A DNA stretch of 35,454 nt from Actinomadura kijaniata NBRC 14229 (GTDB lineage Bacteria; Actinomycetota; Actinomycetes; Streptosporangiales; Streptosporangiaceae): NCBI RefSeq assembly GCF_001552175.1, contig NZ_BCQR01000132.1, positions 1 to 35,454 of the forward strand, in the 5' to 3' direction. Below are positions 8,709 to 16,986 of this stretch, piece after piece. Under the pieces are notes generated by a model, which ran no database searches, was not told the DNA's origin, and saw only the letters and a list, made by a program, of their open reading frames with translations. Position numbers and translations under genes: made by a program. How positions within the stretch are numbered: position 1 is the stretch's first letter; each line of letters opens with the position of its first letter.

Positions 8709-8756
8709 GAGCGGCGTGCCGCCCGTCGCGGGACGGGGAGGGGCGGCACGCCGCTC
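8709..8756 (-). terminator. 16-bp perfect hairpin after the repeat lipoprotein gene
   Basis: GAGCGGCGTGCCGCCC (8709-8724) pairs perfectly with 8741-8756 across a 16-nt loop. It lies just beyond the stop of the minus-strand lipoprotein gene. There is no U-run, as is common in actinomycetes. Confidence 0.75.
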
Positions 8757-8771
8757 GGGAGAGAGGGCCGG

Positions 8772-9809
8772 TCAGTAGCCCCCGTAGCCGTCGCCCCCGC
8801 CCTGGCCGCCGGGGGCCGTGGTGATCTTCTTGCCCTGCGGGGAGACGACCCACCAGACGTTCTGGACGGCCTGGCCCTTGGTGTCGCCCGCCTCGGCGTC
8901 CTTGGCGAAGTAGTACATGGGCCAGCCGTTGATGAGCAGCTGGCACTCGCCGGGCTTGCCGTCCTTGCGCTCGATGAAGCTCACCAGGCTGCGGTCCACG
9001 CCCTCGACCTTGAGCTTCTTGAAGCCGTTGAAGCGGACGATCGGCCACTTGGCGCGGCAGTCGCCGAAGCAGTTGCTCACGCGCGGCCGGTCCTTGTCGA
9101 AGCGGTACATCGTGCGGCCCTTGCCGTCCGTCACGATCATGCCGAGCCGGGGGTCCCGGCGGACCTTGATGGTGGTCCAGCCGGCCCAGCCGCCGTTGCC
9201 GCCCTGCTCGCCGCCCTGCTGCCGCTCGTCACCCTGGCGCTGCTCGCCGCCGCCCTCGTTCCGCTGCTCCGCCTTCTTGGCGGCGGCCTTCTTGCCGTTG
9301 GGGGCGGCGGCGAACCAGGTGCCGTTCACGCCCTGCCCCTTGACGTCGCCGGGGCTGGCGTCCTTGGCGTAGCGGTACAGCGGCCAGCCGCCGAGCGTCA
9401 CCTGCCACTGCCCGTCGGGGCGCTTGACCTTGCCGACCAGGTTCTGGTCGACGCCGTCGACCTTCGGCTCCGCCTTGCCGACCATCACCGGCGGCCACGC
9501 CTTGGCGCACGCGTCCTCGCAGGAGGAGGCGGACGGGCGGGCGGTGTCCTTGTCGAAGCGGTAGAGGGTGCGGCCCTCGCCGTCGGTGACGACCTTCCCG
9601 AGCTTGCCGACGCTCGCCACCTCCAGCGCGGTCGTCGCCGCGACGGGCTCGGCGCCCGCGTCCTGCCGCGGGGCGGCCGGGTCCTGCTTGAGCCCGGCCG
9701 AGGTATTGGTCTGCCGTCCGGTGTCCTGTTGCTGCCCGCAGGCGGTGACCAGCACCCCGGTCGCGGTCAGGGCGGCCGCCGCGGGGATCGCCCAACGTGG
9801 GATGTGCAT
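8772..9809 (-). CDS. Lipoprotein with tandem COG4315 (Yx(FWY)xxD) domains
   Basis: 345 residues; ATG at 9809 with an excellent GGAGGAG site. The signal peptide ends at lipobox VTAC with Cys24. Two copies of the secreted repeat domain (PF03640-like) follow, each with two Yx(FWY)xxD motifs: YRFDKD and YRYAKD in the first, YRFDKD and YYFAKD in the second. Each copy also has a cysteine pair next to a Trp-Pro (CEDACAKAWPP; CFGDCRAKWP). A Gln/Gly/Glu-rich linker (about 205-235) separates them, and the tail is Gly/Tyr-rich. The family's function is not established; paired cysteines on the cell surface might suggest redox or metal/haem roles, but I would not assign one. Confidence 0.88.
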   Translation of the reverse strand: MHIPRWAIPAAAALTATGVLVTACGQQQDTGRQTNTSAGLKQDPAAPRQDAGAEPVAATTALEVASVGKLGKVVTDGEGRTLYRFDKDTARPSASSCEDACAKAWPPVMVGKAEPKVDGVDQNLVGKVKRPDGQWQVTLGGWPLYRYAKDASPGDVKGQGVNGTWFAAAPNGKKAAAKKAEQRNEGGGEQRQGDERQQGGEQGGNGGWAGWTTIKVRRDPRLGMIVTDGKGRTMYRFDKDRPRVSNCFGDCRAKWPIVRFNGFKKLKVEGVDRSLVSFIERKDGKPGECQLLINGWPMYYFAKDAEAGDTKGQAVQNVWWVVSPQGKKITTAPGGQGGGDGYGGY

Positions 9810-9980
9810 GTCGTCTCCTCCGTGTCGGTTCGTCGATCGAGGGGGAGCGGCCGCACCGCTCTCTCGGATCGACGGGCAGTACGGGGCTCGCGGCGCGGCG
9901 GGTTCAACGCGTCCCCGGCGGAACCTCCACGACCGGCCGGGCGTCTCACAGGGCACGGACGCGGCGACGGGAGGCGGAAC

Positions 9981-11030
9981 GTGACGGTGCGGGAGCGGGC
10001 TCCGGTGACCCTGGAGAAGCCCTCGGGGCCGCGCGCGGAACCCGCCCGGCCGAGCGGTTCCCCCTGGGTGATGGTCCCGGCGCGCGTCGTGGCGCTGCTG
10101 GTGGTCGTGCCGGTCCGGCTGGTCTGGGAGGCGCTGCGGGCGGTCGTGCGCTCGCCGCTGTGGCTGGGTCGGCTGGCGGGACGGCTGCTGGCGCGGGCCG
10201 GACGCTGGCTCCACGCCCGTGCGCTGCGTCCGGTCGGGGGGTTCCTCGCGTGGCTCGGCCGGGGCGTGTGGGCGGGGCTGTCCTGGTGCGGGCGCGGGAT
10301 CGCCTGGGTGTGGGACCGGACGGTGGTCGTTCCGCTGCGGTGGCTGTTCGTCACCGTGCTGTGGGGCGCGCTGAGGCTGTTCGGGCGGGGCTCGGGCAGG
10401 CTGGGCCGCTGGATCTGGCGGAACCTCCTCGTCCCGCTCGGCCGCGTGCTGAACGCCGTGCTGGTCCGGCCGCTGGCCGCGCTCCTGACGGGGATCGGAT
10501 GGCTGCTCGGCGGGGCCGGGCGGATCATCGCCGCCGCCGCCGACTGGCTGCTGAACGTCTTGGTCGTCGTGCCCGCGACGGCGCTGTGGCGGTACGCGCT
10601 CGCCCCGCTGTTCCGGGGGCTGGGCCGGATGGGCCGGGCCACCGGCCGGTTCCTGGCGGTCTGCTGGCACGCGTTCGCCGCCGCCCTCGCCTGGTCGTGG
10701 CGGATCACGGGCACGGTGCTGTACTGGCTGGCCAGGGTGCTGCTCGTGCTGCCCGCGACGGCGGTGTGGCGCTACCTGCTGCGCCCGCTGTGGCTGGGCG
10801 TCGCGTGGGCGTGGCGGATCGTGGGCCGCGGGCTGCGCTGGATGTGGCGGACGCTGCTGGTGGCCCCGGGCCGCTGGGTCCGGGACGCGGTGCTGCGCCC
10901 GGTGTGGCGCGGGACCGCGGCGACGTGGCGCGTCCTGGTCCGCGAGCCGCTGCGCTGGTGCGGCGGCGTCGCCCGCGACACCGGCCGCGAGGTGCGCGCC
11001 CAGCTCCGGCAGATGTTCGGCCGGGCCTGA
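9981..11030 (+). CDS. Trp/Arg-rich repetitive hydrophobic protein of unknown function
   Basis: 349 residues from GTG 9981 (ribosome site GGGAGG just upstream). About 30 residues are Trp and there are many Arg. Hydrophobic stretches of 12-20 residues alternate with short basic turns, and a recurring pattern such as VVPATALWRYALAPL / LVLPATAVWRYLLRPL suggests internal duplication with a 60-residue period. No catalytic motif is visible. It is probably membrane-associated, with amphipathic or re-entrant helices rather than clean transmembrane helices. I recall Trp/Arg-rich repetitive proteins of this style in other actinomycetes, none with known function. It is divergent from the repeat lipoprotein gene across 171 bp. 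Confidence 0.75.
   Translation: MTVRERAPVTLEKPSGPRAEPARPSGSPWVMVPARVVALLVVVPVRLVWEALRAVVRSPLWLGRLAGRLLARAGRWLHARALRPVGGFLAWLGRGVWAGLSWCGRGIAWVWDRTVVVPLRWLFVTVLWGALRLFGRGSGRLGRWIWRNLLVPLGRVLNAVLVRPLAALLTGIGWLLGGAGRIIAAAADWLLNVLVVVPATALWRYALAPLFRGLGRMGRATGRFLAVCWHAFAAALAWSWRITGTVLYWLARVLLVLPATAVWRYLLRPLWLGVAWAWRIVGRGLRWMWRTLLVAPGRWVRDAVLRPVWRGTAATWRVLVREPLRWCGGVARDTGREVRAQLRQMFGRA
10561..10790 (+). repeat. Two-copy internal repeat, 180-bp period
   Basis: 10561-10610 and 10741-10790 align without gaps exactly 180 bp (60 codons) apart; both contain GCCCGCGACGGCG and encode VPATAxWRYxLxPL. This is evidence that the protein grew by duplication of a 60-residue unit. Confidence 0.7.
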
Positions 11031-11078
11031 CGGGCCCCGGCGGGCGCCGCGACGGTCGGCCTCTCCCGTCCGGACAGG

Positions 11079-11116
11079 CCGAAGGCCCGGCCGTGGTCGC
11101 GGAGCCGGGCCTTCGG
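11079..11116. terminator. Bidirectional terminator between convergent genes
   Basis: CCGAAGGCCCGGC (11079-11091) pairs perfectly with GCCGGGCCTTCGG (11104-11116), loop 12 nt. It separates the Trp/Arg-rich gene (+) from the DUF6243 gene (-) and can serve both. Confidence 0.85.
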
Positions 11117-11127
11117 TGTCGGGTGGA

Positions 11128-11304
11128 TCAGGACTTCCGCTCGTCGCGGGCGGTGCGCTCCCGCATCCTCCGCAGGAGTTCGCGCCTGGCCTCCTGCTGG
11201 TCGGCGGCGTTGCCCGGCCGGGCTCCGCCGCCGCGCAGCTCCCGGCGCGAGATCTTCTTGCGCTGGCCGCCGACGCCCAGCAGTCCGTTGTGCTTCCTGG
11301 CCAC
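11128..11304 (-). CDS. DUF6243 family small basic protein
   Basis: 58 residues starting at GTG 11304, which has AGGGAG 6-7 nt upstream; an in-frame ATG five codons earlier (11319) has no ribosome site. The N-terminal block NGLLGVGGQRKKISRRELRG matches what I remember of DUF6243 proteins of Streptomyces and relatives. The rest is a charged helix (QQEARRELLRRMRERTARD). It has no transmembrane segment or Cys. The very basic composition suggests nucleic-acid or ribosome contact, but no function is known. Confidence 0.7.
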   Translation of the reverse strand: MARKHNGLLGVGGQRKKISRRELRGGGARPGNAADQQEARRELLRRMRERTARDERKS

Positions 11305-11548
11305 GATGGGCTCCCTCATGTCGGGTGGGTCTCGGATCTCGGCGTCTCCGGCCCGGCCCGTGGGAGCGGACGTCAGATGGCGATCACGCTCCGGCCGGGC
11401 CCGGGCCGGTGCGGTCGCGGTGGATGCGCTGCGGCAGCGGCCACCCGCAGGCGGCCAGAGCGTGGATCAACATGCCGCTCACGGTAGGTGGCCGCCCGAC
11501 GGGGCTCAACCGGTTTTCCGGCGGGGGCGTCTGGGATACTCGGCGTTG
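11305..11548. other. Divergent intergenic region, DUF6243 / pyrD
   Basis: About 240 bp between the two divergent genes. Next to pyrD the sequence GGATACT at 11534-11540 is a reasonable -10, which would place the RNA start within a few bases of the pyrD ATG; no Shine-Dalgarno precedes that ATG. A 29-codon frame at 11384-11473 (-) is open but unsupported. Confidence 0.35.
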
Positions 11549-12619
11549 ATGTATCGACTTCTGTTCTCCCTGGTCATTTCGCGGGTCTCGGCGGAGACCG
11601 CGCACCACTGGACGATGCGCGGGCTGCGGCTGGTGCAGGCCGTCCCGGGGGCCGCGCCCGCGCTACGGCGGGCGCTGCTGCCCCGCGACCCGGCGCTGCG
11701 GGTGCGGGCGTTCGGGCTGGAGTTCCCCGGGCCGCTCGGGCTGGCCGCCGGGTTCGACAAGGACGCGGTGGCGTTCGAGACGCTGGGCGCGTTCGGGTTC
11801 GGGCACGTCGAGATCGGGACGCTGACCGGGCAGCCCCAGCCGGGCAATCCGAAACCCCGGCTGTTCCGGCTGCGGGCCGACCGGGCCGTCATCAACCGGA
11901 TGGGCTTCAACAACTCCGGGTCGGCGGACGCCGCGCGGCGGCTGGAGCGGCGCGGGTCCGGCGTGATCGTCGGCGTCAACATCGGCAAGACCAAGGTCGT
12001 GCCCGAGCAGGAGGCCGTCGGCGACTACGTGCTGAGCACCGAGCGGCTGGCCCGCCACGCCGACTACCTGGTGGTGAACGTCTCCTCCCCCAACACCCCC
12101 GGCCTGCGGAACCTCCAGGCCGTGGAGCACCTGCGGCCGCTGCTGGCGGCGGTGCGGGAGGCCGCCGACCGCGTGTCGCCGCGCCGGGTGCCGCTGCTGG
12201 TGAAGATCGCTCCGGACCTGGCCGACGAGGACGTCGACGCCGTCGCCGACCTCGCCCTGGAGCTGGGCCTCGACGGCATCATCGCCACCAACACCACGAT
12301 CGCCCGCGAGGGCCTGCGCAGCCCCGCCGAGCTGGTCAAGGAGACCGGGGGGCTGTCGGGCGCGCCGTTGCGGGACCGGTCGCTGGAGGTCCTGCGGCGG
12401 CTGCGGGCGCGCGCCGGGGACCGGCTCGTGCTGGTCTCCGTCGGCGGCGTCGAGACCGCCGACGACGTGTGGGAGCGCGTCCGCGCCGGGGCCACGCTCG
12501 TGCAGGGCTACACGGGGATGATCTACGGCGGGCCGCTGTGGGCGCACCGGGTGCAGCGGGACCTGGCGCGGCGGCTGCGCGGCAGCGCGTTCCGGACGCT
12601 GGAGGAGGCGCGCGGCTGA
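11549..12619 (+). CDS. pyrD: Dihydroorotate dehydrogenase, class 2 (quinone)
   Basis: 356 residues. It catalyses the fourth step of pyrimidine synthesis, dihydroorotate to orotate, passing electrons to menaquinone at the membrane. Class 2 features are an N-terminal helical extension (MYRLLFSLVISRVSAETAHH), FMN-binding AAGFDKD and NRMGFNNSG, the catalytic serine in NVSSPNTPGLR, Lys in LVKIAPDL, NTT, and the FMN-phosphate Gly-rich loops VSVGGVETADD and QGYTGMIYGGP. ATG 11549 matches the family start; a -10-like GGATACT lies 9 nt before it, so a leaderless or very short-leader transcript is likely. It stands apart from other pyr genes. Confidence 0.97.
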   Translation: MYRLLFSLVISRVSAETAHHWTMRGLRLVQAVPGAAPALRRALLPRDPALRVRAFGLEFPGPLGLAAGFDKDAVAFETLGAFGFGHVEIGTLTGQPQPGNPKPRLFRLRADRAVINRMGFNNSGSADAARRLERRGSGVIVGVNIGKTKVVPEQEAVGDYVLSTERLARHADYLVVNVSSPNTPGLRNLQAVEHLRPLLAAVREAADRVSPRRVPLLVKIAPDLADEDVDAVADLALELGLDGIIATNTTIAREGLRSPAELVKETGGLSGAPLRDRSLEVLRRLRARAGDRLVLVSVGGVETADDVWERVRAGATLVQGYTGMIYGGPLWAHRVQRDLARRLRGSAFRTLEEARG

Positions 12620-12697
12620 GCCCTCCGGGGCGCCGGGGCTGGTGATCTTTGCGTTTCGGCGGGTGTCGGTTGGGGCGCGCGGCGGGATCTGCCCCTT

Positions 12698-13912
12698 ATG
12701 GCGCTCTCTCGGAGAACGGTGGCGACCCGGGTGGCCGCGGCGCTGGTCGTGGCCGCGCCCGCCGTCGTGCTGCGGCTGGCCGGGGCGCACCTCGCGCCGG
12801 TCGCCGCGATGCTGGTCTTCGGGGCGGGCGTGTGCGCGGCCGCGGTGATCCTCATGTGGGCCGCCGAGACGGCGCGGGCCGACATGTCGGGGGCGCTGGC
12901 GCTGGCGCTGCTGGCGTTGATCGCGGTGCTGCCCGAGTACGCGGTCGACCTCTACTACGCCTACCGCGCCGGGTCCCGGCCCGAGTACGCCGCCTACGCC
13001 GCCGCCAACATGACCGGCGCGAACCGGCTGCTGGTCGGCGTCGGGTGGGCGCTGGTCGTGCTGGCGTTCACGCTGGGGACGCGGCGGCGCGCGCGGGACG
13101 GCGCCCCGGTGGAGCGGCGGGACGTGCGGCTCGGGCGCGACCACCGGATCGAGCTGGGGTTCCTGGCGCTGGCGGCCGTGGTGGCGTTCGTGCCCGCGCT
13201 GACCAACGAGATCGGCTGGTACGTCTCGATCCTCCTGATCGGCCTCTACGTGCTCTACATCGTGCGGATCTCCCGGCTGCACGGGGAGGGCGTGGAGGAG
13301 CTGGTCGGGGTCGCCGCGGAGCTGGTGCGGCTGCCGGCCGCGCGGCGGCGGGCCGTGACCTGGGGCGGGTTCGCGCTGGGCGCGCTGGTGGTGTTCGCGG
13401 CGGCCGAGCCGTTCGCCGAGTCGCTGGTGGAGGCCGGGGCGGCGCTCGGGGTCGACGAGTTCCTGCTGGTGCAGTGGCTCGCGCCGCTGGCGTCGGAGGC
13501 CCCGGAGCTGATCGTGGCGGTGGTGTTCGCCTGGCGGCTGCGCGACTCCGACGCAATCGGCGCGCTGCTGTCCAGCAAGGTCAACCAGTGGACGCTGCTG
13601 ATCGGGACGCTGCCCCTGGCCTACCGGATCGGCGGCGGCGCGTGGTCGCTGCCGCTGGACGGCCGGCAGACCGAGGAGGTGCTGCTGACCGCCGCGCAGA
13701 CCGTGCTGGGGCTGGCGTTCCTGATCGACCTGTACTTCCGGCGCTGGGAGGCCGCGGTGCTGTTCGGGCTGTTCGCGGTGCAGTTCGTCCTGCCCGACCA
13801 GCACGCGCGGCTGGTGCTGTCGGCGGTGTACCTGGCCGTCGGGTTCTCGGTGCTGATCGCCCGGCGGGCCGCGCTGGGCCGGGCGATGGCGCACGTCGTC
13901 AGCCCGCGATGA
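12698..13912 (+). CDS. CaCA-superfamily sodium/calcium-type antiporter
   Basis: 404 residues with about ten membrane segments. Both halves carry the alpha-repeat of cation/Ca2+ exchangers: first half VLPEYAVDLYYAYRAG followed by NMTGANRLLVGVGW; second half LAPLASEAPELIVAVVFAWR followed by SSKVNQWTLLIG. The acidic PE and SEAPE residues are the ion ligands in this superfamily. A cytoplasmic loop near residues 125-145 is basic. It probably exchanges Na+ or H+ for Ca2+ or another cation; the ion cannot be read from sequence. The last 14 bp overlap the end of the convergent methyltransferase gene. Confidence 0.88.
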   Translation: MALSRRTVATRVAAALVVAAPAVVLRLAGAHLAPVAAMLVFGAGVCAAAVILMWAAETARADMSGALALALLALIAVLPEYAVDLYYAYRAGSRPEYAAYAAANMTGANRLLVGVGWALVVLAFTLGTRRRARDGAPVERRDVRLGRDHRIELGFLALAAVVAFVPALTNEIGWYVSILLIGLYVLYIVRISRLHGEGVEELVGVAAELVRLPAARRRAVTWGGFALGALVVFAAAEPFAESLVEAGAALGVDEFLLVQWLAPLASEAPELIVAVVFAWRLRDSDAIGALLSSKVNQWTLLIGTLPLAYRIGGGAWSLPLDGRQTEEVLLTAAQTVLGLAFLIDLYFRRWEAAVLFGLFAVQFVLPDQHARLVLSAVYLAVGFSVLIARRAALGRAMAHVVSPR

Positions 13913-15410
13913 CCTCGAAGAAGCCGTCGGCGACCAGTTCGGGCAGGACCGCGGCGGCGTGCGCGCGGACCTGGTCCTCGTCCAGCTCCATCAGCTGGGC
14001 GATCGCCGCCAGCAGCGGGGCGGGCGGCAGGGTGCCGTCCAGCACCCCGGCGAGCGCGGCCTCGACCGTGTGCACGCCCGCGACGCGCCGGAGCCGTCCG
14101 GTCTGGCGCAGCAGGATGCGTTCGGGGTCCTCCGCGCCGGGCGCGCCGACCTGTTCCTGGACGATCCCGGCGGCGACGCGCAGCAGCGCCGTGCCGAACG
14201 CGTCCCCCTGTGCACAGGCTGTGGAAAACTCCCCGGCGGCGGCCAGCCCGTCGAGCACGTGATCCACATACGCGCCGACCGGCTGGTCGACGCCGTGCCG
14301 CAGCTCCTCGACGCGGATCGCGGGGTTCGCGGCGCCCGTCCGGCGGAGGGTGATCCAGCCGAATCCGACGCCCGTGACGCCCTGCTCCTCGAACAGCTCC
14401 AGCCACTCATCGTAACGGCGCAGGTACTCCGGGGTGCCCGTCTCGACCGAGTCCCGTAGCCACAGCTCGGCGTACTCGGCGGGGTCCTGGACGTCGCGCT
14501 GCACGATCCACGCCTCGCAGCCGGACTCCTCCGCCCAGGCCCCGACGCGCTCCTCCCACGGCGTGTCGCGGGTGTGCAGCCAGTTGGCGAGAAGCTGGCA
14601 ATGCCCCTGGTCAGTGAGCATCCGAGGGGCCTCGACGACCATCCGGCGGCAGAACTCGTCGCCCGGCATCCCCGACTCGCGGTACACGTACCGGGAGTCA
14701 CCGGACGGAGCCACCACGAACGGAGGGTTCGACACGATCAGGTCGAAGCGGCGGCCCCGGACCGGCTCCAGGAGGGAGCCCTCGAGCAGTTCCGCGCCGT
14801 CGAGCCCGGACAGGGCGAAGCTCAGCGCCGCGAGCCGCAGCGCGCGCGGGTTCACGTCGGTGGCGGTGATGGCCGCCGGGCGGGGGCGGACGGCCGGGTC
14901 GGCGAGGTGCAGCGCCTGCACGCCGCAGCCCGTCCCGACGTCGAGAACGTTGTCCACAGGCCTGTGGACAACCAGCCGCGCCAGGCTCCCCGACGCGCCG
15001 CCGGCGCCGACGACGTGGTCGGGCCGCAGCGGGGTGGCCGCGCCGGGCCGGGCCTTCAGGTCCGAGACGGCGTAACCGACGTGGCCCGTCCCGGTGACCG
15101 ACTCCAGCGGCTCCACGTGCAGCAGCGCCCGCAGCTCGCCGCCCGACTCCGCGGCGAGGCCCGCCGCCACCAGGTCCGGCGCGACCTCCCGCAACGCGGC
15201 CGCCGGCACCGGGACCTGGATCCAGAACAGCCGGGTCAGGGTCTCCAGCGGCGACCCGCCGCCGGTCGCGCGCAGGGCTGGCACGACCTCGTCGCGGGCC
15301 AGCGCCCCGCCCGCGACCGGGCCGAGCAGCCCGCGCACCCCCTCGACGGTGTAGCCCGCCCCCTCGAACGCGGCGCGGACCCGGCTCAGAACGTCAACAT
15401 GATCGGACAC
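13899..15410 (-). CDS. Class I SAM-dependent methyltransferase (DUF7059-type N-terminus)
   Basis: 503 residues from GTG 15410 (AGGA upstream). The N-terminal 130 residues resemble the DUF7059 region found before this methyltransferase in actinobacteria. The Rossmann core has motif I VLDVGTGCGVQALHLA, the acidic residue of motif II in ATDVNPRALRLA and motif IV SNPPFVVAP. NPPF is the signature of enzymes that methylate planar nitrogens (RsmC/RlmG, PrmC, N6-adenine types), so rRNA or protein Gln/Ala-type targets are possible. The 200-residue C-terminal part is unassigned. The end overlaps the antiporter gene tail-to-tail by 14 bp. Confidence 0.88.
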   Translation of the reverse strand: MSDHVDVLSRVRAAFEGAGYTVEGVRGLLGPVAGGALARDEVVPALRATGGGSPLETLTRLFWIQVPVPAAALREVAPDLVAAGLAAESGGELRALLHVEPLESVTGTGHVGYAVSDLKARPGAATPLRPDHVVGAGGASGSLARLVVHRPVDNVLDVGTGCGVQALHLADPAVRPRPAAITATDVNPRALRLAALSFALSGLDGAELLEGSLLEPVRGRRFDLIVSNPPFVVAPSGDSRYVYRESGMPGDEFCRRMVVEAPRMLTDQGHCQLLANWLHTRDTPWEERVGAWAEESGCEAWIVQRDVQDPAEYAELWLRDSVETGTPEYLRRYDEWLELFEEQGVTGVGFGWITLRRTGAANPAIRVEELRHGVDQPVGAYVDHVLDGLAAAGEFSTACAQGDAFGTALLRVAAGIVQEQVGAPGAEDPERILLRQTGRLRRVAGVHTVEAALAGVLDGTLPPAPLLAAIAQLMELDEDQVRAHAAAVLPELVADGFFEVIAG

Positions 15411-15484
15411 CCGCCAATCCTGCCGCCTCCGCCGGTCCGGCCGGGCCGGTCACCGGTCGTGTGTCGCCGGGAGAAGCGGGGTCG

Positions 15485-16336
15485 TCAGGAGAAGTAGCGC
15501 CGCAACCCGTCCAGCAGCGACTCGGCGATCTTCTGGCGGAACGGGGCGCTGGACAGCTTGGCGGCGTCACCGGCGTGCTTCATGTTGCCGCACTCGATGA
15601 ACACCTTCGGGACGCGCGACAGGTTCAGCCCGCCGAGATCGTCGCGCGGGTCGAGCGCCTCGGTGCCCCGGTAGTTGGAGTAGGGGACCCCGGTGCCCTC
15701 GCGGTAGCCGTCGCGGATGGCCCGCCCGAGCCGCTGCGACGCGGGCACCGCCTTGGCGTTGAAGCCCTTCACCGCGACCGGCTCGATGATGTGGAACCCG
15801 TGCGAGGACGCGGACGCGCCGTCGGCGTGGATGGACAGCGCGGCGTCGGCTCCGGCGCGGTTGCCGATCTCGGCGCGCTCGTTGATGCAGGGCCCCACGC
15901 CGGTGTCGTCGGGACGGGTCAGGACGACCTTCGCGCCCCGCTCCTTCAGCAGCCTCTCCAGCCGCTTGGAGACGTCCCAGGTGAAGGCGTGCTCGGGATA
16001 CCCGGCCTTCGTCTCGGTGCCGGTGGTGTCGCACTCCTTGCGGCCGTTGCCGATGTCGACCTGCCGGTTGATGGCGGCGGGGTTGCGGGCGTTGCCGCCG
16101 TTGTGGCCGGGGTCCAGCACGATCGTCCTGCCCCGCAGCGCCCCGTCGTCGCGGTCCGGCGCGTCGCCGGTCCCGGCGGCCGGCGCGGACCGGCCGGTGG
16201 CGCGGGGCGGCTGGGCCGACTTGCCCTGCGGATCGTCGCCCTGGTCGAACGGGCCGCCTCCGCAGGCGGTCAACGCGCCCAGGGCGGCGAACGCCAGACC
16301 CACGGTCAGTGGGACGCGGCGGCGGTGGTTGCGCAC
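15485..16336 (-). CDS. N-acetylmuramoyl-L-alanine amidase, lipoprotein (Amidase_3)
   Basis: 283 residues from GTG 16336 (AAGGAA eight bases upstream). A lipoprotein signal ends in GALTAC with Cys25, then a Ser/Pro/Asp-rich linker (30-68). The Amidase_3 fold begins at TIVLDPGHNGG; zinc ligands are His78, the Glu of YPEHAF and the His of LSIHADG, and the catalytic Glu lies in FIECGNMKH. It should cleave the bond between MurNAc and the stem peptide at the outer face of the membrane. The insert GTETKAGYPEHAF and a Cys pair (CDTTG; CINERAE) may form a disulfide. Confidence 0.95.
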   Translation of the reverse strand: MRNHRRRVPLTVGLAFAALGALTACGGGPFDQGDDPQGKSAQPPRATGRSAPAAGTGDAPDRDDGALRGRTIVLDPGHNGGNARNPAAINRQVDIGNGRKECDTTGTETKAGYPEHAFTWDVSKRLERLLKERGAKVVLTRPDDTGVGPCINERAEIGNRAGADAALSIHADGASASSHGFHIIEPVAVKGFNAKAVPASQRLGRAIRDGYREGTGVPYSNYRGTEALDPRDDLGGLNLSRVPKVFIECGNMKHAGDAAKLSSAPFRQKIAESLLDGLRRYFS

Positions 16337-16377
16337 AGGCCCGTTCCTTTCGTGACAAGTTCGTTATCGACCTTGCC

Positions 16378-16405
16378 AGTCTGCACACCCACCGGGGTTC
16401 GTCAA
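16378..16405 (-). promoter_or_regulatory. Candidate promoter of the amidase gene
   Basis: On the minus strand TTGACG (16405-16400) is followed after 16 bp by CAGACT (16383-16378), ending about 41 bp before the GTG start. The -35 is strong and the -10 weak; no other candidate in the gap is better. Confidence 0.4.
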
Positions 16406-16520
16406 ACGGACTTCGCGAAACAGGCCGCGGGAAGGGCCCGTCCCGGAACCCGGACGGCCGCGACCGCACGCTCCCCTTGCGGTCGCACGGTCACGGCCGT
16501 CCCCTCGTTCCCCTCCCGCC

Positions 16521-16781
16521 TCAGCGGAGCGGGTCCTCCCGGCCGAGCAGCGCCGCCAGGGCGCGCGCCTCGTCCGCGTCCAGGCCCAGCACCACGCGGG
16601 GCCGTCCCCACGGATGGTCGATCGAGTGGGCCACGTAGCTGGCGACGGACTCGGAGACCTGCTCGGCCAGTCCCCGCGCGTGGCGCCACTCGGCCCACGC
16701 GCGCTCCAACTCACTCGCCGCGCGCTGCGCGCACGACACCAATTCCGGATCACGCACGGACTGACCCCCCTGGGTGAACAT
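16521..16781 (-). CDS. Small conserved actinobacterial protein
   Basis: 86 residues from ATG 16781 with AAGGA six bases upstream; the frame is open further upstream, but that part is Pro/Gly/Arg-rich and lacks a ribosome site. The sequence FTQGGQSVRDPELVSCAQRA, then a helical stretch with ELERAWAEWR and the C-terminal GRPRVVLGLDADEARALAALL, resembles a short conserved protein seen in Streptomyces and relatives (from memory). It has no signal or membrane segment and its function is unknown. It is co-oriented with the amidase, 184 bp upstream of it. Confidence 0.75.
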   Translation of the reverse strand: MFTQGGQSVRDPELVSCAQRAASELERAWAEWRHARGLAEQVSESVASYVAHSIDHPWGRPRVVLGLDADEARALAALLGREDPLR

Positions 16782-16986
16782 GATCCTTCCCGTGTCCACT
16801 CGGCGGAGTCCCCGGCCCGGGCACGGTCTCCCCCGAGGCCACGCCGGACGGGGTTCCCCCGACCCGCCGAACGGTGAGTCCATTAACCCGCCGCGACCGC
16901 CCGGCCGCGCGATGATTGCGGCAGGCTTGGCCAGCCCCTTACCCGTCCGACACCCGTTCGGGGAGTTGATCGACCTGCCGCCGCCC

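Noticed and set aside
9810..10670. Long upstream extension of the lipoprotein reading frame
   Set aside because: It is the antisense of the Trp/Arg-rich gene; the signal peptide and strong ribosome site fix the start at 9809.
11384..11473. 29-codon minus-strand peptide between DUF6243 and pyrD
   Set aside because: Clean ATG but no ribosome site or family; could be chance.
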